Shown: positions 29,594 through 37,934 of the stretch, one piece after another | Position numbering within the stretch: position 1 is the stretch's first letter | How the letters are laid out: the number at the start of each line of letters is the position of its first letter | From: Alphaproteobacteria bacterium | GTDB taxonomy: Bacteria; Pseudomonadota; Alphaproteobacteria; Micropepsales; Micropepsaceae | Direction: 5' to 3' | Assembly (NCBI GenBank): GCA_028871795.1 | Contig: JAGWMG010000001.1 | Span: 248,001-312,000, forward strand | Length of the DNA: 64,000 bases | Notes under the pieces: model-generated | What the model was told of the DNA's origin: nothing | The model's input: the letters and a program-made list of their open reading frames with translations, nothing else | The model's database searches: none | Made by a program: the position numbers and the translations under genes

Positions 29594-29631
29594 GCGGGGA
29601 TATCCGCGCATCGATTCCCTCGTCCTTTACG

Positions 29632-29727
29632 GGGGAGGGGTGCGTCGTAGTGGTCGCGGTATACCCCTCCCCGAAATTTGTTCGCGAAAGACGCTCGCAA
29701 ATTTCGACCCTCCCTCAAGGGGAGGGT
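29632..29727. repeat. Intergenic palindromic element with three nested hairpins
   Basis: Three perfect inverted repeats sit in series: GGGGAGGGGT/ACCCCTCCCC (29632-29641, 29663-29672), CGAAATTTG/CAAATTTCG (29672-29680, 29698-29706) and ACCCTCCC/GGGAGGGT (29707-29714, 29720-29727). The composition (CCTCCC arms, AAATTT core) is typical of short dispersed intergenic repeats in alphaproteobacterial genomes. It could also stabilise or end the stress-protein transcript; there is no clean T run. Copy number cannot be judged from one window. Confidence 0.6.
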
Positions 29728-29865
29728 GGAATTCTTTTGCGTCAATTCAAACCCTGCCTCGATCGCAGCGGTGAACAGAAAGCGGACGTCCTGCTCGGCA
29801 TCGAAATGGCGAGGATGCGCCAGAAATTGCCGTTCTGCGATGCCGAAAACGCGAATGCTCGCGGC

Positions 29866-30081
29866 TCAAATCTCTTCGCGCCAGCGCATGCCGGTGAAGA
29901 CGGTGATCAGAATGACGACCGCCCAACCTGCTACAGCCGGACCGGCATACGGCCACACAATCAGCCGCTCCCGAAAGATCAGAAACAGGACAACTGGAAT
30001 GAGGATTTCGGCAACTACCAAGAAGGGGACGCGATATGCGCGCTTTGCTCGACGGAGTTGATCCTTGCGATCCATGAGCAT
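29866..30081 (-). CDS. Small hypothetical two-helix membrane protein
   Basis: 71 residues: a basic N terminus (MDRKDQLRRAKRAYR), a hydrophobic helix VPFLVVAEILIPVVLFLIF, a short loop with LIVWPYAG, a second helix VAGWAVVILITVFTG, and a charged end MRWREEI. The positive-inside layout is what a real small inner-membrane protein would show, and it is not a shadow of a longer gene. The ATG at 30081 or the one at 30075 could start it; no strong ribosome-binding site is visible. I do not recognise the family. After its stop, the same frame continues with protein-like sequence to about 29745. Confidence 0.45.
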   Translation of the reverse strand: MLMDRKDQLRRAKRAYRVPFLVVAEILIPVVLFLIFRERLIVWPYAGPAVAGWAVVILITVFTGMRWREEI

Positions 30082-30548
30082 ACGCGCCGTCCCACGTCAC
30101 TAATCCCGCAATGTTTTACTCCCCGCGGGACTACCCGTCACTGTGTCCGTCCCACCTTCGGGTAATGTCCAGTTCTGCCGCAGGCCTCCCCAAGGTCGCA
30201 GGGTAGTTTCCAGTCTGAGCACATCTTTCGCCGCACCCCTTGATTGGTCTGGCTTCGTTCCTACGTGTGCACACGGGCGAAGCCTTGCGCATCGAGGCTC
30301 CCGTTTTGTTGAGAACGATCTTGCTGCCCTGGTGCGCGTTGGTGCAAAAAGTTAGCAAGGTGTTTTTTGTTTATTATCATAGCTTTAGTGCAGGAATCCG
30401 GGATTTGAATTCAAAAAATGTTGTGAGAGGGGCCTCCCTCGAATTTTGAGGTTCAAATGGGCGGAGCGAACTGACCCGCCCCTCGCATTCTTCTTGCGCA
30501 ACATGGGTTCTGCCCCTACTTCGATCAGGCCGAAAAACCGGGCAGAGC
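30082..30548. other. Intergenic region upstream of ppc, 467 bp
   Basis: No convincing gene. A locally AT-rich patch at about 30346-30425 (with TTTTTTGTTTATTATC and the short palindrome TTTGAATTCAAA) probably contains the ppc promoter. Frames of 60-75 codons exist here but show no protein-like pattern. No 14-bp FNR-type site was found. Confidence 0.4.
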
Positions 30549-33245
30549 GTGAAAGCGAATGTGAAGGACGATCAGGCCAGCCGGGAGATCATTCGTCTCC
30601 TCGGGCGCCTGCTTGGCAATGTCATCCGCGAGCAATACGGGCAGGACGCGCCGAGCCTGAAGCGCGGCCAGGCGGACCTCGACTTGGTCGAAGAGATACG
30701 CCTGCAATCCATCGGCGAACATCGCCACGGCAAGGCGGAATTGCCGCTCGACCGCCGGCTGAGCCAGCTCAAGCCGCCGCAGGTGGCACTCCTCATTCGT
30801 GCCTTTTCCGTCTTTTCCCAGCTCGCCAACATCGCCGACGACCATCTCGTCCATATCCAGGCGGGGCCTGGTCCGTTGCAACAGTTGGAATCGCATGCCC
30901 ACGTCAACGCCCGGAGGGTGCGCGCCTATCTGTCGAACGCGCTGCTTTCGCCCGTCATCACCGCACATCCGACCGAGGTTCGCCGCAAGAGCATCCTGGA
31001 TCGCGAAACCGACATCGGTGCGCTTCTGATGTTGCGCGAGCGGGCGAACCCGCAGACTGGCGAGCTTCCCGAAATCGAGGCTCAGCTCAAGCGCGAGGTC
31101 AAGATCTTGTGGCAAACGCGCATGCTGCGCCCGGTCCGAATCCACGTCACCGACGAGATCGAGAACGCCGTTTCCGTCTTCGCGCGCACCTTCCTTTCCG
31201 AGCTGCCGACGGTCAAGCGCCGGCTGGTGCGTCTGTTCGGTTTCAACGGCGAGGTCCTGCCGTTTCTGAAACCGGGCTCGTGGGTGGGTGGCGACCGCGA
31301 CGGCAATCCCTACGTCTCCGCGCAGACGCTGGAATATGCCATCCGCCGCCAGTCGGAAACTGTCCTCGATTATTACCTCGAACAAGTGAATTCGCTGGGC
31401 ACCGAACTTTCGATTTGCGACGACTACGTGTCGACCAGCGCGGAATTGAAGGCGCTCGCCGCAAGCCCGGAACACACCTCCCTTCAGCAGATGGACGAAC
31501 CCTATCGACGCGCGCTCACCACCTGCTATGCGCGGCTGGCCGCCACGCGCAAGACGCTGATCGGCCGGGCGACCCAGCACCCGGCGCGCTGGGAAGCCGA
31601 GCCCTATGCCGCCGCCGAGGCGTTCGCCGCCGACCTTGCAGTCATCGCGGATTCGCTGCGCGCGAACGGCGACGGCGACCTGGCCGACGGACGGTTGATC
31701 GATCTGCACGAGGCGGTGGGCGCCTTCGGCTTTCACCTCGCGGTCATGGATCTGCGCCAGAATTCGGACGCTCACGAACGCGCACTCGACGAGCTGTTCC
31801 GCGACGCCGGCGTCGTTGCGTCGTACTGCGGCCTCAAGGAACCAAAGCGCATTTCGCTGCTGCTCAAGGAATTGGCCACGCCGCGGCTGCTGCGCTCGCC
31901 TTATCGGCGCTATTCTGAGGAGACCCAGCGCGAGCTCGAAATCGCCGACAAGGCGCATTCCCTCAAGCGGCGCTTCGGGGACTGTTGCATTACGAACTAC
32001 GTGATCTCGAAGACTCAAAGCGTCTCCGATCTGCTGGAAACCGCCTTGCTGATGAAAGAGGCGGGGCTTCTTGTGCCGGGCAAGAAACCCAGCGCTTCCC
32101 TGCGCATCGTTCCGCTGTTCGAAACCATCGACGATCTGTGCACCTGCGCCGAGGTGATGGGCGCTTATTTCGACCTGCCGGCGGTACGCGCCATGCTTGA
32201 TGCCCGGGGCGGCGTCCAGGAGGTGATGATCGGCTATTCCGACAGCAACAAGGACGGCGGCTATCTCACCTCCAATTGGGAAATCCGTTCCGCCATCGCA
32301 CAGCTGACGGTGCTCGGCCGCGAGCGTGGGATCAAGATGCGCTTTTTCCACGGCCGCGGCGGCGCGGTGGGGCGCGGCGGCGGCTCGAGTTCCGATGCCA
32401 TTCGCGCGCTTCCGGCGGACGCTTCGGCCATCGGCATCCGCATCACGGAGCAGGGCGAGGTCGTGGCCAGCAAATACGGCGATCCGGAAATCGGCCGTTC
32501 CAGCCTGGAAACCATCATCGTCGCGGCCTTGCTGTCCCAGCTCAACCACGAGAAGGACGCCGCCGACGGCGAAGCCGGCGAACATCTGGCCCGGTTGAGC
32601 GCTTCCGCCTATCGCGCGTATCGCGGTCTCGTTTATGAGACCGAGGGTTTCGACCGCTATTTCCACGAGTCGACGCCGTTGCCGGAAATCTCGAATTTGA
32701 AGATCGGCAGCCGTCCGGCGTCGCGCAACAAGTCGGGGCGCATCGAGGACTTGCGCGCCATTCCATGGGTATTTTCCTGGTCGCAAGCGCGCGTCATGCT
32801 GCCGGGTTGGTTCGGCTTCGGTTCGGCCGTGCGCGAGGTGGGGACAACGCCTCTGCGTCCGCTCTGGCGGAGTTCTCCTTTTTTTCGCACCACGGTGTCT
32901 AATATGGAAATGGTTCTCGCAAAATCGAGTCTTTCCATCGCGCGGCGCTATTCCGAACTTGTCGAGAACAAGACGCTCGCGGAAAAGGTGTTTACACGCA
33001 TCGAAAGCGAATGGCATGCCACTGTAGAGGCGGTTCTGGCGATCACGGGTCAATCGGCGCTGCTTGAACGCCACCCCAGGCTGATGAACTCCATCCACCT
33101 CAGGCTTCCCTATATCGATGCGCTGAACCACTTGCAGGTCGATCTGCTTCGCCGCCGCCGGGCTGGAGACGACAGCGAGGAGACGCGCCGCGCCATTCAC
33201 ATGTCGATCAACGGCGTGTCCGCCGGCCTGCGCAACAGCGGTTAA
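30549..33245 (+). CDS. ppc: Phosphoenolpyruvate carboxylase
   Basis: 898 residues, standard bacterial PEPC length. It carboxylates PEP to oxaloacetate, feeding the reductive branch of fermentation or replenishing the TCA cycle. Signatures: TAHPTEVRRKS with the catalytic His near 140, VMIGYSDSNKDGGYLTS near 560, and FFHGRGGAVGRGGG near 600. The C terminus ends GLRNSG instead of the QNTG tail of plant and E. coli enzymes, with the Asn and Gly retained. The start is a GTG at 30549. It is monocistronic and converges with the XRE regulator gene. Confidence 0.94.
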   Translation: MKANVKDDQASREIIRLLGRLLGNVIREQYGQDAPSLKRGQADLDLVEEIRLQSIGEHRHGKAELPLDRRLSQLKPPQVALLIRAFSVFSQLANIADDHLVHIQAGPGPLQQLESHAHVNARRVRAYLSNALLSPVITAHPTEVRRKSILDRETDIGALLMLRERANPQTGELPEIEAQLKREVKILWQTRMLRPVRIHVTDEIENAVSVFARTFLSELPTVKRRLVRLFGFNGEVLPFLKPGSWVGGDRDGNPYVSAQTLEYAIRRQSETVLDYYLEQVNSLGTELSICDDYVSTSAELKALAASPEHTSLQQMDEPYRRALTTCYARLAATRKTLIGRATQHPARWEAEPYAAAEAFAADLAVIADSLRANGDGDLADGRLIDLHEAVGAFGFHLAVMDLRQNSDAHERALDELFRDAGVVASYCGLKEPKRISLLLKELATPRLLRSPYRRYSEETQRELEIADKAHSLKRRFGDCCITNYVISKTQSVSDLLETALLMKEAGLLVPGKKPSASLRIVPLFETIDDLCTCAEVMGAYFDLPAVRAMLDARGGVQEVMIGYSDSNKDGGYLTSNWEIRSAIAQLTVLGRERGIKMRFFHGRGGAVGRGGGSSSDAIRALPADASAIGIRITEQGEVVASKYGDPEIGRSSLETIIVAALLSQLNHEKDAADGEAGEHLARLSASAYRAYRGLVYETEGFDRYFHESTPLPEISNLKIGSRPASRNKSGRIEDLRAIPWVFSWSQARVMLPGWFGFGSAVREVGTTPLRPLWRSSPFFRTTVSNMEMVLAKSSLSIARRYSELVENKTLAEKVFTRIESEWHATVEAVLAITGQSALLERHPRLMNSIHLRLPYIDALNHLQVDLLRRRRAGDDSEETRRAIHMSINGVSAGLRNSG

Positions 33246-33265
33246 GCGTCGTGCGCAACTTGCCG

Positions 33266-33340
33266 GCTGAAAATGCCTAGGGAACTCTCCCCGCGCGAGG
33301 GGAAGGGCGCAACTCTTCCGGGAAGCAGTCGATTTTCAGC
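33266..33340. terminator. Nested inverted repeat between convergent ppc and XRE gene
   Basis: GCTGAAAAT (33266-33274) pairs with ATTTTCAGC (33332-33340), enclosing a smaller hairpin around CTCCCCGCGCGAGGGG (33286-33301). The outer arm crosses the stop of the minus-strand gene. It may act as a bidirectional transcription barrier, though neither side has a proper T run. Confidence 0.35.
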
Positions 33341-33767
33341 GCGCTGGTGCGTCCTCGACGTCGAACAAATGCGCCGTTTTTCCTTCGGCGAGTTGTTTGG
33401 CGAGGTTGAGTATGGCGCGCCTGTGCTTGGGGGATTGGATGGCCGCATAGGCCTCCAGCAGTTCCGCGGCGCCCGGTTCGTTCAAACGGGCGACGTGGCG
33501 CGAGAAAGGCGAGGACGCCTTCGACTTGTCGAGATCACCCACGATGTCCATCACACCGCAGTGTAGCGCCTGGGCGATTTCGACGAGCCGCGAAAAGCTC
33601 ACGCGGTTCGTTCCGTGCTCGTACTTCTGCACCTGCTGGAAGGTGATGCCGATCTGGCGGGCAAGCTGTTCTTGTGAAAGGCCAAGCTCCCGCCGCCGCA
33701 GCCGAATTCGAGAGCCCAGCGCGACGTCGAGTGGATGCGGAGAATTATCCTCCGTGAAAGCGCTCAT
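33336..33767 (-). CDS. XRE-family helix-turn-helix regulator
   Basis: 143 residues. Residues ~18-75 form a Cro/CI-type domain: LGSRIRLRRRELGLSQEQLA, then QIGITFQQVQKYEHGTNRVS. The C-terminal half has no recognised ligand domain (SPKHRRAILNLAKQLAEG). Proteins of this size and layout are common orphan regulators in alphaproteobacteria. ATG 33767 is preferred to 33788 because AAGGA lies just before it. It is divergent from the polysaccharide genes and may control them, but no operator is evident, so this is only positional. Confidence 0.82.
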   Translation of the reverse strand: MSAFTEDNSPHPLDVALGSRIRLRRRELGLSQEQLARQIGITFQQVQKYEHGTNRVSFSRLVEIAQALHCGVMDIVGDLDKSKASSPFSRHVARLNEPGAAELLEAYAAIQSPKHRRAILNLAKQLAEGKTAHLFDVEDAPAR

Positions 33768-34185
33768 GCCTTGTCCTTTGTGTTTCATGAATCAGAGCAT
33801 CCCCCGGCATTCTTGTCCATTGGCAATTGACCGCGAAACTCATCTACAAGTTGAAAGTCAATGCACGGACACGCGCCGTATTCCAGCTGCTTTCGTCAGC
33901 CTGGTTAATCGATGTTTGTCCTCGGCCGACTCGGCATTCCCCGAACGCCGTTCGTCAGTACACATTACACTGAAGGCACAGCGGCAACTGACCGGCGGTT
34001 AACGATGCCCTGTGCCGGGCTGGGACTCCGTCGCGCATCATCCGCTCTCGAACACGCGCGTACGGGCGTTTTGCTGTTGCGATCTGGCACGTTTCATTGC
34101 CGTTCGGCTGGCTTGTCTGATGCAGACCCGGTCTGGGAAGTCCTGCCCGAGACTGCGCGTGAGCATTCACCAAGATCTCCAAGAA
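33768..34185. other. Divergent intergenic region before the polysaccharide genes, 418 bp
   Basis: It should contain promoters for the XRE gene and for the polysaccharide run. The downstream frame stays open back to 34012, so the first gene could start earlier (GTG at 34159 or ATG at 34012), but those extensions are Cys/Arg-rich and unlike the family. No repeat or small gene is evident. Confidence 0.35.
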
Positions 34186-34872
34186 ATGACGGCCGGCGAG
34201 CGGACAGTCCGACTCTTGCCGTCAGGACCGTGGACGTTCGGCAAGGCCCGTTTCGTTGCGGCAAACAGCAATGAAGGCTGGGCCCATAAACCATCCAAGC
34301 GTCTGCTCGACCTCGCCATCGCCGTTCCCGCGGTCGTTTTCCTGGCGCCGCTATTGGCGGTTGTCGCTCTGCTGATTCGCTTGGATACTCCCGGCCCGGT
34401 GCTCTTTCGCCAGAAGCGGCTGGGCTATTGCGGGCATCCGTTCAAAATCTTCAAGTTTCGCACGATGGTCGTCCAGGAAGACGGCGAGACCATCACACAA
34501 GCGCGGCCGGACGACAGGCGTACAACGCGGGTCGGACGCTGGCTCAGGGCCTTCAGCGTGGACGAGTTGCCGCAGCTCATCAATGTCGTGATCGGGGACA
34601 TGTCACTCGTAGGCCCGCGCCCGCATGCCACGGCACACGATCTGTTTTATGCGCGCCTGATTCCCGGTTACCAGCTTCGCCAGGAGATCAAACCGGGTAT
34701 GACCGGTTGGGCGCAGATCCATGGCCTGCGCGGGGCCACGCCGACGGTCGACCTCATGGCGCGCCGCGTCGACTTCGACGTCTGGTACGCAAACCACGCC
34801 AGCCTCCGCCTCGACGCGCAAATCCTCCTACGCACGCCGTTGGAGGTTCTTCGCCGCAGGAACGCCTGCTGA
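34186..34872 (+). CDS. Initiating sugar (glycosyl-1-phosphate) transferase
   Basis: 228 residues of the bacterial sugar transferase family (PF02397 type), which loads the first sugar phosphate onto undecaprenyl phosphate at the inner membrane. After a short N-terminal region there is one membrane segment (LLDLAIAVPAVVFLAPLLAV), then the catalytic core: PVLFRQKRLG, FKIFKFRTMV, the VDELPQLINVV block, DMSLVGPRPH and IKPGMTGWAQIHGLRG. The short form lacks the extra N-terminal membrane helices of WbaP/ExoY-long types. The start is uncertain (ATG 34186 chosen for length). Its stop overlaps the next start by 1 bp (TGATG), the first of several couplings in the run. Confidence 0.88.
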   Translation: MTAGERTVRLLPSGPWTFGKARFVAANSNEGWAHKPSKRLLDLAIAVPAVVFLAPLLAVVALLIRLDTPGPVLFRQKRLGYCGHPFKIFKFRTMVVQEDGETITQARPDDRRTTRVGRWLRAFSVDELPQLINVVIGDMSLVGPRPHATAHDLFYARLIPGYQLRQEIKPGMTGWAQIHGLRGATPTVDLMARRVDFDVWYANHASLRLDAQILLRTPLEVLRRRNAC

Positions 34873-35705
34873 TGCCTGCGCAAGCACACACGATAAGTTT
34901 CGCGCCGGCGATCGAGCGCCGCTCCGGACCGCGTCTCTATGATCGCGTCGTAGTCGGCGGCCTGCGCACGGCTTGCGTGTCGCGCCGTCAGCTGGGCACG
35001 TTGATGGTCGGCGATTGTCTGGCCGCGCGCAACGGAAGACGGGCGCCAAAGCTGGTCTTCGCGTCGAACGGCCACAGTGTCGCGCTGGCGGCGCTGGATT
35101 CCGGTTTCCGCCGTCAGCTGGACCAGGCCGACCTGATCCATGCGGACGGAGCGCCCATTGTCTTCGCCTCCAGACTGCTGACCAGGACACCGGTGCCCGA
35201 GCGCAGCGCGACGACGGATTTCATTTTCGACGCCGCCGGCGTAGCCGGACAACATGCGTTGAAATTCTTTCTCCTCGGTTCGACCGAGGAGGTGAATGCG
35301 CGCTGTGCCGAGAACCTGCGCAAGTCCCACCCGCGCGTCGAGATCGCCGGCCGGCGAAACGGTTATTTCTCCGCTGACGAGGAAGGGCGCATCTGCGAGG
35401 AGGTCAATCGTTCGGGCGCTGACATTCTCTGGGTCGGACTGGGAGTCCCGCTGGAATACGAATTTTGCCTCCGCAACAAGAGCAGGCTCAAGGTCGGCTG
35501 GATCGTGACCTGCGGCGGTTGTTTCAATTTTGCGGCCGGCGATTACGTTCGTGCACCGCGATGGATGCAGAAGATAGGGCTCGAATGGCTGCATCGGCTG
35601 TGGTGCGATCCCAAACGGCTGTTGTGGCGCTACTTGGTGACGAATCCCGTCGCCGTGGCGATGCTGCTGCTGAATACCACCAGCGCCAGACCTGCGTGGA
35701 GGTAG
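34872..35705 (+). CDS. WecG/TagA/CpsF-family glycosyltransferase
   Basis: 277 residues of GT26, the family that adds the second sugar (ManNAc-type or similar) to a lipid-linked precursor. Motifs: TLMVGDCLAARNG near 40, LIHADGAPIVFASRLL (catalytic Asp region) near 92, FFLLGSTEEVNA near 137, ILWVGLGVPLEYEFCLRNK near 188, and VTCGGCFNFAAGDYVRAPRW near 216, where most members read GVGGxFDFxAG. The Gly-Cys replacements there are a minor deviation. It is translationally coupled to the sugar transferase and followed, after an overlapping GGAGG site, by the flippase. Confidence 0.88.
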   Translation: MPAQAHTISFAPAIERRSGPRLYDRVVVGGLRTACVSRRQLGTLMVGDCLAARNGRRAPKLVFASNGHSVALAALDSGFRRQLDQADLIHADGAPIVFASRLLTRTPVPERSATTDFIFDAAGVAGQHALKFFLLGSTEEVNARCAENLRKSHPRVEIAGRRNGYFSADEEGRICEEVNRSGADILWVGLGVPLEYEFCLRNKSRLKVGWIVTCGGCFNFAAGDYVRAPRWMQKIGLEWLHRLWCDPKRLLWRYLVTNPVAVAMLLLNTTSARPAWR

Positions 35706-35707
35706 CC

Positions 35708-37012
35708 ATGCTCGTCGGCGGGCAGCGCGTACTGCCTTCTTTCTTCCGGGGCGGCGATTGGATTCGCACACTGGCGCTGCCCTCCGCTGTCACCCGGTAT
35801 GGCTTGTCGGTCACGGGGCCGGTGGCTGTCTCCGCCGCGCATTTCATCGCGTCGCTGATCTTCCTGCGGCTGCTGCAGCCCTACGAGTTCGGGCAATTTT
35901 CGTTCCTGTTGATCGTCGTGCCCTTTTGCCTGGGTGCGGCGGGCGCCCTGCTGGGCGCGCCCGCTGCGTTGACCCGCGGCAAGGATGAGGTCACGGCGCG
36001 CGCGGAGATTTCCACTTTGCAGAAATCGAGTCTGGCGGTTGCGGGCGCTGCCGGAATCGTCGTGACCGCGCTGATGTATTCCACCCACGCCGACACGGCG
36101 GAAGCGCTGCTGTTCGGCCTTTACGGTGTGGGCGCGACCCTGCGCGCCTTTGCCCGCAGCCTTTCCAATGTCCACGCGCGCCTCTTGCGGGTTGCGGGTT
36201 CGGACCTTGTTTATGCGGTGCTGGTGGTCGCGAGCCTGTCGGGTCTCGTCGCCTTTGGCCGCTTGACCATGTTGAATGCCGCCGTCGTCCTCGTCGTCGC
36301 GACGGCGGCGGGCTGTCTGCCGTTCGGGTGGCGGCATTGGCGCGACCTGATCCGTTCCACGGGAATGCAGCCGTTCGGCCGTTATCTGCCGATGTGGCGG
36401 GATGTGACGCGCTGGTCGCTGCTGGGCGTCGTCCTGACCGAGTTGACGGCGAACGCCCACGCCTATTTCGTCACGTTCATTTCCGGTCCCAAGGCATTCG
36501 GGTTGCTGGCGCTTGGCGCTCTCTTCATGCGGCCCGCCTCGCTTGTGCTGTCGGCGCTGCCGGACATCGACCAGCCGCTGATCACGCGCCGTATCGCGCA
36601 GGGCGATCTGGGCGGCGCATTGCGGGTGGTTAAGGAATTCAGAACGGCAGGAGGCGCAGTCTTGGCCGTCACCATCCTGCTGTCGGCCGCTCTCGTGACC
36701 TGGTATCCGCATCTCTTCCTGAGCAAGGGTTATGGCGAGACCGATGTCCTAATCGTGCTCGCCTTGTGGATCGCCATCACGGCGGTCAGGGTTGTGCGCA
36801 CGCCGGAAGCGGTGTTCCTGCAGGCGGTCGGCGACTATTCGGCATTGGCGCGCGTCGCTGCGTGGTCCAGCGCGACGTCGCTTGTCGTGACCTTTGGATT
36901 GTTGTGCATGGCGGGTCCGGTGGCGTCCCTCGGAGGCGTGCTGGCGGGCGAGATCGCGATCGTACTGGCGCTGTTCCCGCTGACACGCGCTTGGAGGCGT
37001 CGCCATGCTTGA
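35708..37012 (+). CDS. Wzx-like polysaccharide flippase / export membrane protein
   Basis: 434 residues with roughly a dozen hydrophobic segments and the layout of the MOP (polysaccharide transport) superfamily: an N-terminal AHFIASLIFLRLLQPYEFGQ, typical of O-antigen flippases, and repeated two-helix units. Predicted to flip lipid-linked repeat units across the inner membrane. ATG 35708 is preceded by GGAGG at 35699-35703 inside the previous stop region. The following glycosyltransferase overlaps by 8 bp. Substrate cannot be read from sequence. Confidence 0.8.
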   Translation: MLVGGQRVLPSFFRGGDWIRTLALPSAVTRYGLSVTGPVAVSAAHFIASLIFLRLLQPYEFGQFSFLLIVVPFCLGAAGALLGAPAALTRGKDEVTARAEISTLQKSSLAVAGAAGIVVTALMYSTHADTAEALLFGLYGVGATLRAFARSLSNVHARLLRVAGSDLVYAVLVVASLSGLVAFGRLTMLNAAVVLVVATAAGCLPFGWRHWRDLIRSTGMQPFGRYLPMWRDVTRWSLLGVVLTELTANAHAYFVTFISGPKAFGLLALGALFMRPASLVLSALPDIDQPLITRRIAQGDLGGALRVVKEFRTAGGAVLAVTILLSAALVTWYPHLFLSKGYGETDVLIVLALWIAITAVRVVRTPEAVFLQAVGDYSALARVAAWSSATSLVVTFGLLCMAGPVASLGGVLAGEIAIVLALFPLTRAWRRRHA

Positions 37013-37934
37013 GGTCGTCGTCGCCATTCCGACGTTTCGCCGTCCGCGCAGCTTGGCGCGCCTCCTTGAGGCGATCGAGCGGATCGAGACGGAGGCGCAT
37101 ATCGTCGTGGTGGTCGCCGACAACGACGCCGAGTGCCACGAAGGCCATGATCTTTGTCTGGAACGGCGCACACAAGGTTATCGCTGGCCGCTCGATCCTG
37201 TGATCGCGCCCGAACGCGGCATCGCACAAGCGCGCAACGTGCTGGTCGCGCGCGCCCTGTCCCATCGTAACGCGGACTTCGTGGCGATGCTCGACGACGA
37301 CGAATGGCCTTCGCCGCAGTGGCTCGACGAATTTCTGCGCGTACAGCGCCAAACGGGTGGCGATGCGCTGCAGGGCTCCATCCTGTTCGACGTCGCGTCG
37401 GGCGCCCGGTCGTGGGCTGCCGGCTTTGATGGCGTGAGTTCGATCCGCCGGCCCACCGCGCCGGTGGCCATGCTTGAGGGCGCGGGCAATCTGCTTTTGA
37501 CGCGCGCCTGCCTGGAGAGCCTGGAGGCGCCCTGGTTCGATCCGGCATTCGGGCTGACGGGCGGCGAGGATCGCGATTTCTTCGAACGGCTGGCCAAGGC
37601 GGGAAAGCGCTTCGCCTGGGCCGACGAGGCGACCGCCTACACGGTGGTGCCGGCCGCGCGAACCAGCCTCAAATGGACGCTGGCGCGCGCCTATCGGATC
37701 GGCAATTGCGACATGCGCATTTTTCTCAAGCACCGTCCGGGACGCTTCGCCCGCGCAAAGGAATACGCAAAGATCGTCCTGGCGCTCTTGTTGTCGCCGG
37801 TCTTGTTGGTCATCCTTGCGGCGGTTCCGAATCGTGCCGCCGATGCGCTGCGCCGGTTTTCCCGGAACCTGGGAAAGGTCGCGGCGCTGCTGGGCCGGCA
37901 TTATAACGAGTATGCCGTAACGCATGGCGAATGA
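37005..37934 (+). CDS. Family-2 glycosyltransferase
   Basis: 309 residues. GT-A fold signatures: VVVAIPTFRRPRSLARLLEA at 4-23, IVVVVADNDAE near 33, and the metal-binding AMLDDDEWPSPQWL near 93. GGEDRDFFERLAKAG near 183 corresponds to the catalytic ED motif. A hydrophobic C-terminal segment (IVLALLLSPVLLVILAAVP) suggests membrane association. It overlaps its neighbours by 8 and 11 bp and so belongs to the polysaccharide operon. Donor and acceptor are unknown. Confidence 0.87.
   Translation: MLEVVVAIPTFRRPRSLARLLEAIERIETEAHIVVVVADNDAECHEGHDLCLERRTQGYRWPLDPVIAPERGIAQARNVLVARALSHRNADFVAMLDDDEWPSPQWLDEFLRVQRQTGGDALQGSILFDVASGARSWAAGFDGVSSIRRPTAPVAMLEGAGNLLLTRACLESLEAPWFDPAFGLTGGEDRDFFERLAKAGKRFAWADEATAYTVVPAARTSLKWTLARAYRIGNCDMRIFLKHRPGRFARAKEYAKIVLALLLSPVLLVILAAVPNRAADALRRFSRNLGKVAALLGRHYNEYAVTHGE

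Noticed and set aside
30131..30358. 75-codon minus-strand frame upstream of ppc
   Set aside because: Composition is not protein-like, there is no ribosome-binding site and no recognisable motif.
30403..30414. TTTGAATTCAAA as an FNR site for ppc
   Set aside because: The two TTGA half-sites abut without the six-base spacing required by FNR-type proteins.
34085..34100. Sigma54-like sequence TGGCAC...TTGC upstream of the polysaccharide genes
   Set aside because: The GG and GC elements are 11 bp apart instead of the strictly required 10, so it does not fit a sigma54 promoter.
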